Shown piece by piece: positions 1 through 6,158 of a stretch of 6,993 bases of DNA; position 1 is the stretch's first letter; the number at the start of each line of letters is the position of its first letter. The position numbers and the translations under genes are program-made. The stretch is from Pseudonocardia mahuensis (GTDB lineage Bacteria > Actinomycetota > Actinomycetes > Mycobacteriales > Pseudonocardiaceae). The stretch is from assembly GCF_018531475.1 (NCBI RefSeq), contig NZ_JAHDTG010000148.1, positions 1 to 6,993 on the forward strand, read 5' to 3'. The notes under the pieces were generated by a model. It saw only the letters and a list, made by a program, of their open reading frames with translations, searched no databases and was not told the DNA's origin.

Positions 1-41
1 CCTGGTAGGCGGCTGGCGTAGACAACCGTCCGGCTACCAGG
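1..41. repeat. Inverted repeat / stem-loop at the left edge
   Basis: CCTGGTAG at 1-8 is the exact reverse complement of CTACCAGG at 34-41. The pairing extends to 11 of 12 positions (1-12 with 30-41, one mismatch at base 9). The enclosed loop is about 17-25 nt. The right arm runs straight into an AGGAG ribosome-binding-like motif (39-43), so if transcribed rightward the hairpin would partly sequester that motif. It could be a leader structure or the end of an element lying to the left of the window; with no upstream sequence the two cannot be told apart. Confidence 0.4.
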
Positions 42-51
42 AGTTCACCTC

Positions 52-90
52 ATGATCGGGGAAGACACGACGAACACGCCCACATCGTGA
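52..90 (+). CDS. Possible 12-residue leader-type small ORF
   Basis: ATG at 52 opens a 13-codon frame (12 residues, MIGEDTTNTPTS) ending at TGA 88-90. Its support is position only: AGGAG at 39-43 lies 8 nt upstream of the ATG, which is ideal spacing, and the hairpin at 1-41 overlaps that site. The peptide matches no family I know. Four of its 12 residues are Thr, too few to argue for an amino-acid attenuator. No rightward gene follows: the next gene on this side is read from the opposite strand. It may be a leader peptide, the start of a gene broken by deletion, or chance. Confidence 0.18.
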   Translation: MIGEDTTNTPTS

Positions 91-129
91 TCAACACACC
101 ACGGCCCCGAGTTCCAAAACGCTCACTCA
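91..129. other. Non-coding stretch before the terminator hairpin
   Basis: No gene is supported here. Read leftward, a TTTT run (complement of AAAA 116-119) lies about 10 nt beyond the hairpin at 130-174 and may contribute weakly to termination. Read rightward, the segment contains a short GPEF-like string reminiscent of transposase DNA, but nothing around it supports that. Confidence 0.3.
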
Positions 130-174
130 GACCTGACCGGCGCCCCGTCCTCCGGGCGGGGCGCCGGTCAGGTC
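130..174 (-). terminator. Strong hairpin terminator for the leftward genes
   Basis: An 18-bp perfect inverted repeat pairs 130-147 with 157-174, separated by the 9-nt loop TCCTCCGGG, within which two or three more pairs are possible. The stem is almost all G/C. For the leftward transcript it begins inside the last codons of the symporter remnant; its arm contains that gene's TGA (168-170). After the stem there is no immediate U-tract, only TTTT about 10 nt further on. This is typical of high-GC actinobacterial terminators, which often lack a U tail. The other side has no U-rich tail either, so the leftward direction is inferred from gene position. Confidence 0.75.
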
Positions 175-1344
175 GTCGGGGGCCCCGCGCGCAGCACCGT
201 GGGCGCCGCCCCCTCGAGCGGTCGCCGCGCGCTCTCCCGGATCCGCAGCACCGGCCCGAGCGAGATCAGCGCCGCGAGGGCGATGTAGAGGCCGGGCACG
301 GTCGCGTTGCCCGTCTCCTCGACCAGGAACGTCAGGATCAGCGGGGCGGTGCCGCCGAAGATCGACCTCGACAGGTTGTAGCCGATCGAGAACCCGCCGT
401 AGCGGACCTTGGTGTCGAACAGGGCGGGCAGCGTCGCCGACATCGTCCCGAGCAGCATCACCAGCAGCAGCCCGAGAATCATCAGGCCGAGCACGACCGT
501 GATGATCGAACCACGGATCATGAGCAGAAGCGCCGGGTAGGACAGCAGGATGAACCCGACACACGGGGTCACCAGCAGGGGTTTGCGGCCGCTCCGGTCG
601 GACAGCGCACCCACCGGCACCACGAGCATCATGCCGAGCACCGACAGCAGGGCGGTGGTGGGGCCGAGCCCCACCACGACCTCCAGATACGTCGGCATGT
701 TAGAACAGCACCGTGTAGTCGGCCACGTTGTAGAACAGCACCAGGCCCATGACGAGCAGGATCGGGCACCAGTGCCGGGTCAGGAGCTCCCGCAGCGGCG
801 CCTCCGACACGTCGTCGTCGCTCTCGAGCTGCTGAAACGCCGGCGTGTCCTCCAGCTTCGAGCGCAGGTAGAGCCCGACCAGCCCGAGCGGTCCGGCGAC
901 CAGGAACGGAACCCGCCAGCCCCAGGTCTCCATCGCGTCCGGGGGCAGGGTCAGCTGCAGGGTGGTCTCCATGCCGGCCGCCAGCACGAATCCGCCCAGC
1001 GTGCTGAACTCCAGGAAGCTGCAGTAGAAGCCGCGTCGGCGGTCCGGGGCGTACTCCGCGATGAACGCCGCCGCTCCGCCGTACTCGCCGCCGGTGGCGA
1101 AGCCCTGGACGAGGCGGGCCACCAGCAGCAGGATCGGAGCCAGGATCCCGATCTGGGCGTAGGTCGCCAGCAACCCGATCGCGAAGGTCGCCGCGGACAT
1201 CATGATGATCGTCAACGCGAGCACCCGCTTGCGCCCGATCCGGTCGCCCAGTGGCCCGAGCACCAGTCCTCCGAACGGCCGGACGAGGTAGGCGATGGCG
1301 AAGATCGCAAACGTGGCGATCAACCCGCTGCCGTCCTGAAACAT
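168..1344 (-). pseudogene. Broken ProP-like MFS symporter (metabolite:H+ symporter family)
   Basis: Two adjacent leftward frames together encode most of an MFS transporter of the metabolite:H+ symporter family, the family of the E. coli proline/betaine transporter ProP. The first (1344-700, 214 aa) has LVRPFGGLVLGPLGDRIGRK, the family loop motif GGEYGGAAAFIAEYAPDRRRGF and LEDTPAFQQ. The second (698-168, 176 aa) starts at MPTYLEV and has LSDRSGRKP and a late ATLPALF segment. Removing one base of the TT at 700-701 joins them as TVLF-YMPTYL, the arrangement expected in this family, so a single-base insertion is the simplest cause. The first frame also lacks about 50 N-terminal residues: TM1 and the usual EW(Y/F)DF motif are absent, and I found no trace of them in any frame up to 1411. 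Loss of both promoter-proximal sequence and frame makes it almost certainly non-functional. The substrate cannot be read from this. A sequencing error could explain the frameshift but not the truncation. Confidence 0.85.
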
Positions 1345-1410
1345 GGCCGCTGAACGCCCGAGCAGCTCATCGTGGACACCTGAGCGGCTGCCGACGCTCC
1401 GGCACCCGGA
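1345..1410 (-). other. 66-bp junction between transporter genes, with weak hairpin
   Basis: This spacer separates the stop of the MFS gene (1411-1413) from the truncated symporter. It holds TGCCG/CGGCA (1389-1393 with 1400-1404, 6-nt loop) and a looser GCCGCT/AGCGGC pair (1346-1351 with 1383-1388). Either could be a weak terminator for the mtnA-MFS transcript, but neither has a U-tract. No promoter or ribosome binding site suited to the symporter is visible. This is also where the symporter's missing first codons should lie, so it marks a probable deletion or recombination junction. Confidence 0.35.
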
Positions 1411-2594
1411 TCAGCCGCGGCGAGGCCGGGCGGCCGGCACGGCGAGCACCAGCAGCAGCGCGGCGGTCCCGAACGCCGTCCGGAACCCGTACGGTTCGGC
1501 CACCGCGCCCAACCCGACCGCCCCGGCCCCGGTGCCGGCGTCGTAGGCGATGTTCCAGATCGCGCTCGCCGTGCCGTAGCGCTGCGCCCCGCCCGCGGTG
1601 AACAACGCCACCAACGAGTCGTTCTGCACGACGCCGAACCCGACCCCGACTGCAGCCGCACCGCCCACCAGCGCGGTCGCCGCCGGCGCCCCGGCGCCAC
1701 CCACCGCGAGCAGCTCGGCGAGCATCCCGGCGGCGGCCAGCAGCATCCCGGGCACCAGCAGCCGGCCGCCCATCCCGCGCCGGTCGACCAGCTCCCCGGC
1801 GAGCCACCGGCCCAGCAGCGCCCCGGACCCGGTGGCCAGCAACGCGAGCGGGACCAGCAGCCCCGGGTTCGCGACCGCCAGCGGCAGGAAAGTGATCAGC
1901 CCGCCCTGCGCGGTGGAGCAGGTGAGCATGGCCAGCACCGGGCCGACGGCGTGGCGTCGCAGCCCTGCCCCCGGCTCCCCGGCCACCGCCACCGCGGGCG
2001 CGACGGGTTCGGCCCCGGGCCGGTCGTGGCGCTCCGCTCGGATCAACGGGACCAGCAACGCGCCCAGCAGCGGTGCTGCACCGGCGACCGCGAACACGAC
2101 GGTGAACCCGAGCCGCTCCGCCACGGCCACTCCCGCGGGCAGCAGCACCAGCTGCGGAGCCCCGACCGCGAACCCGTAGCGGGCGGCCGCGCGGCCGTGC
2201 TCGGCCCGGGGCACGAGTTCGGCGACGAGGGCGCTGCCCGCCACGGTGAGCATCCCGAAGCCCACGCCGCGCACCGCGGAGATGGCGAGCACCGCGACCA
2301 GGTCGGTGGACAGCGCGAACAGCGGGGTGGGCGCGCCGAGCAGCACCATCCCGGCACCGAGCACGAACCGGTACCCCCAGCGGGCCAGCAGCCACGGCAC
2401 CCCGAGCTGGGTGGCCACCGTTGCCAGCATCAGGACCCCGGTGGTGGCGCCGGCGCCGAGCTCCCCCGATCCGCCGCGCGCCGCCCACAACGGCACCACC
2501 GGCAGCAGCAGCGCGTAACCCGCGAACCCGAATACGGTCGCGGCGAGCATCGTCCGGAAGGACCCGCTCGCGGTTCCCCGCCGGGGTGGCGCAC

Positions 2595-2598
<4 letters not shown>
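1411..2598 (-). CDS. MFS transporter, 12 predicted TM helices, coupled to mtnA
   Basis: This encodes a 395-aa inner-membrane secondary transporter of the major facilitator superfamily, normal length for the family. After a short basic N-terminus (residues 1-14) come hydrophobic helices grouped as six plus six around a hydrophilic central loop (about 187-218, rich in Arg, Pro and Glu). Typical features are the first helix with FGFAGYALLLPVVPLWA (23-39), a degenerate inter-helix ARWGYR (72-77), AVRGVGFGML near 108-117, and a second-half VDRRGMGGR (271-279) in the position of the TM8-9 loop. The C-terminal half has YGTASAIWNIAYDAGTG (341-357). Start: GTG at 2598-2596 overlaps the mtnA TGA as GTGA, and the protein begins sensibly there. 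The same frame stays open into mtnA, but that upstream part is only a shadow. The substrate is unknown. Coupling to mtnA suggests, without proof, a methionine-salvage-related compound such as a methylthio or deoxy sugar, or drug/sugar efflux. Confidence 0.88.
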
Positions 2599-3572
<974 letters not shown>

Positions 3573-3592
3573 GACCTCAGCCTAGGCCGCGA

Positions 3593-3630
3593 CGCGCCGC
3601 TCTCAGATTGAGACACCCAACCGCGGCGCG
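3593..3630 (-). repeat. Nested inverted repeat in the mtnA leader
   Basis: CGCGCCGC (3593-3600) is the exact complement of GCGGCGCG (3623-3630). Immediately inside it, TCTCA (3601-3605) pairs with TGAGA (3609-3613) across GAT, leaving a 9-nt one-sided bulge (3614-3622). In a leftward transcript this gives an 8-bp stem stacked on a 5-bp hairpin, ending 20 nt before the mtnA GTG. It could be a 5'-UTR control structure, a DNA operator or a divider between the divergent units. No known riboswitch fold (SAM types included) is recognisable in so short an element. Confidence 0.45.
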
Positions 3631-3657
3631 GAACATTACAGTGATGCGAGTTAGCAT
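3630..3657 (+). promoter_or_regulatory. Candidate promoter of the metalloregulator-ABC operon
   Basis: TAGCAT (3652-3657) fits the TANNNT pattern of actinobacterial -10 elements. GGAACA (3630-3635) lies 16 bp upstream as a poor -35, matching three of six consensus bases. Transcription would start near 3664, leaving about a 20-nt leader with GGGAG at 3668-3672 before the ATG at 3686. The segment is clearly more AT-rich than its surroundings. The divergent mtnA promoter must lie in the same intergenic region but I could not resolve it. Confidence 0.35.
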
Positions 3658-3689
3658 GGACTCATCTGGGAGTTAGAGTCGCCTAATGT
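3648..3689 (+). promoter_or_regulatory. Candidate DtxR/MntR-type operator
   Basis: GAGTTAG occurs twice, at 3648-3654 and 3670-3676, exactly 22 bp apart and so on the same face of the helix. The second copy forms TTAG-N6-CTAA (3673-3686), an inverted repeat using the TTAG/CTAA half-site ends typical of DtxR-family operators. The first sits in GAGT-N8-ACTC (3648-3663), overlapping the candidate -10. A second wide inverted pair, ACATTA (3633-3638) and TAATGT (3684-3689), brackets the region and includes the start codon. TTAG and CTAA are rare in DNA this GC-rich. Placement over the promoter and start codon suggests autorepression of the operon by its first gene product. The arms are short, so the exact site is uncertain. 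Confidence 0.5.
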
Positions 3690-4378
3690 CTGATGTGCGT
3701 TCGGCGTCCTGCTGCGGGCTGACCTACACCTCGGCGGTGGAGGACGCGCTGCGCACGATCTTCGTACGGTCCGGACGGGGGGAACCGGTGAGCACCTCCG
3801 CACTCGCCCAGGCCCTGGGGGTCACCCCGCCGACCGCGTCGGTCATGCTCAAACGACTCGCCGCACACGGGCTCGTCGACCGCACCTCCGACCACCGCGC
3901 GACGCTCACCCGGCACGGCGCCGAGCACGCCCGGACCATCGTCCGCAGGCACCGGCTGCTGGAGACGTTCCTCGCCGAGGTGCTCGGGCTGCCCTGGGAC
4001 GAGGTGCACGCCGAGGCCGACCTGCTCGAGCACGCGGTGTCCGACCGGCTGCTGGACCGGATCGACGAGATCCTGGACCGCCCGGCGCGCGACCCGCACG
4101 GCGACCCCATTCCGCTGCCCGGCGGTGGGCACGAGGAGCACTGGGGCACCCGGCTCGACACCGCGCCGGTCGGCTGTCGGTTCGTGGTCGAGCGCGTCTA
4201 CGACCACGACGACGCCGCCCTGCGCCACCTCGCCGGGCTCGGCATCCGGCCCGGGATCACCCTCGAGGTGCAGGAGCGCCAGTCCTTCGGCGGCCCGCTC
4301 TGGATCCGCCTCGACGGCCGGTCGCACGCCCTGGGTGAACCACTGACCAGCCTGGTGCACGGCCGGGAGGCCCGGTGA
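3686..4378 (+). CDS. mntR: DtxR/MntR-family metal-dependent transcriptional repressor
   Basis: This 230-aa regulator has the three-part layout of long DtxR/IdeR/SirR-type proteins. The winged helix-turn-helix spans about 13-75 (VEDALRTIF, then LAQALGVTPPTASVMLKRLAAHGLVDR). The metal-binding dimerisation domain spans about 76-145 (RHRLLETFLAEVLGL, HAEADLLEHAVSD, HGDPIPLPGGG), and a C-terminal SH3/FeoA-like domain about 159-226. Aligned by eye to DtxR, ancillary-site residues are kept (H89, E93, H108), as are E115 and H116. The positions of DtxR Met10 and Cys102 are Asp20 and Asp112. Bacillus MntR likewise has acidic ligands there (Asp8, Glu99), so manganese sensing is favoured. MntR Glu11 is not matched (Arg23), so it is not a plain short MntR. 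The ATG at 3686 is used because an in-frame TAG at 3674-3676 blocks longer starts; GTG at 3695 is the alternative. GGGAG lies 13 nt upstream, rather far. It is first in the operon, overlaps the next gene by 4 bp and probably represses itself. Confidence 0.92.
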   Translation: MSDVRSASCCGLTYTSAVEDALRTIFVRSGRGEPVSTSALAQALGVTPPTASVMLKRLAAHGLVDRTSDHRATLTRHGAEHARTIVRRHRLLETFLAEVLGLPWDEVHAEADLLEHAVSDRLLDRIDEILDRPARDPHGDPIPLPGGGHEEHWGTRLDTAPVGCRFVVERVYDHDDAALRHLAGLGIRPGITLEVQERQSFGGPLWIRLDGRSHALGEPLTSLVHGREAR

Positions 4379-5343
4379 GGGCGAGATCACCGCACATCGT
4401 TCTCGCCGCCCTGGTCGCGCTGCTCGCGCTGGCCGGCTGCACGACCGGCCCGCCGGCCGACACCGCACCGATCGGCGACCGCGCCGTGCGGGTCACCACG
4501 ACCACCAACTTCATCACCGACACGGTCCGCCGGATCGGCGGCGACCGGGTGGAGGTGACCGGCCTGATGGGCCCGGGCGTCGACCCACACCTCTACCGGG
4601 CCAGCGCCCAGGACGTCCGCGCGCTGCGCGACGCCGACATCGTCTTCTACGGCGGTCTCGGACTCGAGGGCAAGATGGCCGACCTGCTCGCCGACCTCGC
4701 CCAACGGCAGACCACCACGGCCGTCACCGACGGCATCCCCCGTGAGGCGCTGCTCCCCGCCCCCGGCGGCGCGCCCGGGCAGTACGACCCGCACATCTGG
4801 TTCGACGTCACGCTCTGGGAGCAGGTCAGTGCCACGATCGCCGCGGCCCTGAGCGAGCGCGACCCGCAGCACGCCGCGACCTACCGGCGGAACCTGGACG
4901 CCTACCGCACCGAACTGCGCGCGCTCGACACCGAGGTCCGCACCCGGATCGAGGCGATCCCACCCGGGCGGCGGCTGCTCGTCACCTCGCACGACGCGTT
5001 CGCCTACTTCGGGCGGCGCTACGGCATCGAGGTCGCCGCCATCCAGGGCATCTCGACCGCCGCCGAGGCCACCACCGCCGACGTCGAGCGCGTCGCCGAT
5101 CTGCTCGCGAGCCGCGCCGTCCCGGCCGTGTTCGTGGAGACCAGCGTCCCGCGGCAGACCATCGACGCGCTGCTCGCCGCGGCCGCCCGGCGCGGTCAGC
5201 AGGCCCGGGTCGGCGGCGAACTGTTCACCGATGCCGCTGGGGCTCCGGACACACCCGAGGGCAGCTACGCCGGGATGCTGCGGGCCAACGCCGGACGGAT
5301 CGCCGACTCGTTGAGTGCCACCACCGCCACACAGGGGGGCTGA
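4375..5343 (+). CDS. TroA-like metal ABC transporter substrate-binding lipoprotein
   Basis: This extracytoplasmic binding protein of the cluster 9 (TroA/ZnuA/MntA) family delivers a divalent metal to the permease encoded downstream. The 322-aa product has a lipoprotein signal: basic start, hydrophobic segment 8-20 and lipobox LAGC, so Cys22 is the predicted lipidated residue. Metal ligands by family position are His72 (VDPHLYRAS), His140 (YDPHIWFDV), His206 (VTSHDAFAYFGRRYG) and Asp286 (GELFTDAAG). Their spacing of 68, 66 and 80 closely follows Treponema TroA. The stretch IQGISTAAEATTADV (223-237) and the GELF(S/T)DA region are also TroA-like. There is no His-rich loop of the kind common in ZnuA zinc importers. 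The His3Asp set fits Zn, Mn or Fe, whereas the pneumococcal Mn protein PsaA has Glu at the third site; the neighbouring regulator tips the balance to Mn. Start: GTG at 4375 overlaps the regulator's stop (GTGA), with GGGAGG four nt upstream. Confidence 0.95.
   Translation: MRARSPHIVLAALVALLALAGCTTGPPADTAPIGDRAVRVTTTTNFITDTVRRIGGDRVEVTGLMGPGVDPHLYRASAQDVRALRDADIVFYGGLGLEGKMADLLADLAQRQTTTAVTDGIPREALLPAPGGAPGQYDPHIWFDVTLWEQVSATIAAALSERDPQHAATYRRNLDAYRTELRALDTEVRTRIEAIPPGRRLLVTSHDAFAYFGRRYGIEVAAIQGISTAAEATTADVERVADLLASRAVPAVFVETSVPRQTIDALLAAAARRGQQARVGGELFTDAAGAPDTPEGSYAGMLRANAGRIADSLSATTATQGG
5332..5338 (+). promoter_or_regulatory. Ribosome binding site of the ABC ATPase gene
   Basis: AGGGGGG lies within the last codons of the lipoprotein gene, 10 nt before the ATG at 5349. 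It favours this ATG over the in-frame ATG at 5355, six bases later, although both are usable. Confidence 0.5.
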
Positions 5344-5348
5344 CCGGG

Positions 5349-6158
5349 ATGCTGATGCCGAGCCGCAGGGACCGGGCGACCGCGCCCACGATCACCGCAC
5401 TCGACGACATCGCAGCACTCGAGGTGCGGGCGCTGACCGTATCCTACCGCGCCGCCCCGGTGCTCTGGGAGGTCGACGCCCGCTTCCCCACCGGTGTCCT
5501 CAGTGCGATCGTCGGCCCGAACGGCGCGGGCAAGTCGACCCTGTTGAAGGCCGCGCTGGGCCTCGTCCCCGCCGACGCCGGCCGCGTGCTGGTGGCCGGG
5601 GCGGACAGCGCGGCTGCCCGCGACCGGGTGGCCTACGTCCCGCAGCGCGAGTCGGTGGACTGGGACTTCCCCATCACCGTGCGCGAGGTGGTCGAGATGG
5701 GCCGCTACCGATCCGTCGGCTGGTTCCGCAGGGTCGGCCGGCACGACCGGCGGATCGCCGCCGAGTGCCTGGACCGGGTCGGGATGGCCGCGTTCGGGCG
5801 CCGTCAGATCGGGCAGCTCTCCGGCGGCCAGCGCCAGCGGGTGTTCCTCGCCCGCGCGCTGGCCCAGCAGGCCCCGGTGCTGCTGATGGACGAGCCGTTC
5901 GCCGGCATCGACGCCCGGACCCAGGCCGACCTGCTGGGGCTGCTCGGCGAGCTGCGCGACGCCGGTGGCTCGGTGATCGTCGTGCACCACGACATCGCGC
6001 AGGTCCGGGCCGCGTTCGACTGGACCCTGCTGCTCAACGTGCGCGCGCTGGGTTGCGGACCGACCGCGGAGGTCCTCACCGACGACGCGGTGCGCGCCGC
6101 CTACGGGGCCGGCGCCGGGGCCGAGCGGGCCGACGAGGTCGCGGCGTGGACCGGCTGA
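5349..6158 (+). CDS. Metal (Mn/Zn-type) ABC transporter ATP-binding protein
   Basis: This cytoplasmic ATPase powers the metal importer. The 269-aa product has all nucleotide-binding motifs: Walker A GPNGAGKST (56-64), Q-loop Gln99, signature LSGGQ (157-161), Walker B VLLMDEP (177-183) with catalytic Glu182, D-loop AGID (185-188) and switch His214 in VVHHD. The segment YVPQRESVDWDFPITV (96-111) after the Q-loop is characteristic of the manganese/zinc/iron chelate ATPases of this cluster (MntB/TroB/ZnuC-like). About 23 residues precede the first conserved strand (ALEVRALTVSY), a little longer than usual and low in conserved features, so a later start is possible, though the upstream AGGGGGG supports the first ATG. 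It follows the lipoprotein gene after 5 bp, and its last 13 bp overlap the permease gene. Nothing appears damaged. Confidence 0.96.
   Translation: MLMPSRRDRATAPTITALDDIAALEVRALTVSYRAAPVLWEVDARFPTGVLSAIVGPNGAGKSTLLKAALGLVPADAGRVLVAGADSAAARDRVAYVPQRESVDWDFPITVREVVEMGRYRSVGWFRRVGRHDRRIAAECLDRVGMAAFGRRQIGQLSGGQRQRVFLARALAQQAPVLLMDEPFAGIDARTQADLLGLLGELRDAGGSVIVVHHDIAQVRAAFDWTLLLNVRALGCGPTAEVLTDDAVRAAYGAGAGAERADEVAAWTG

Noticed and set aside
85..135. Possible transposase fragment (a GPEF-like string in one frame)
   Set aside because: Only a few residues match by eye, there is no DDE context, and no insertion-sequence ends or target duplications are seen.
690..710. Programmed ribosomal frameshift joining the two symporter halves
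   Set aside because: No slippery heptamer is present at the junction, MFS transporters are not known for it, and the N-terminal truncation already points to decay.
87..1353. Rightward open frames opposite the symporter remnant
   Set aside because: Their proteins are Arg/His/Gln/Gly-rich with no domain, as expected from the antisense of a GC-rich gene, while the opposite strand has clear MFS motifs.
3658..3685. Manganese riboswitch (yybP-ykoY type) before the regulator
   Set aside because: The space between the candidate promoter and the start codon is only about 20-30 nt, far too short for that fold.
3683..4468. Leftward frame opposite the regulator
   Set aside because: It is a shadow: Gly/Arg/Val-rich without motifs, whereas the rightward frame has a full DtxR-family domain set.
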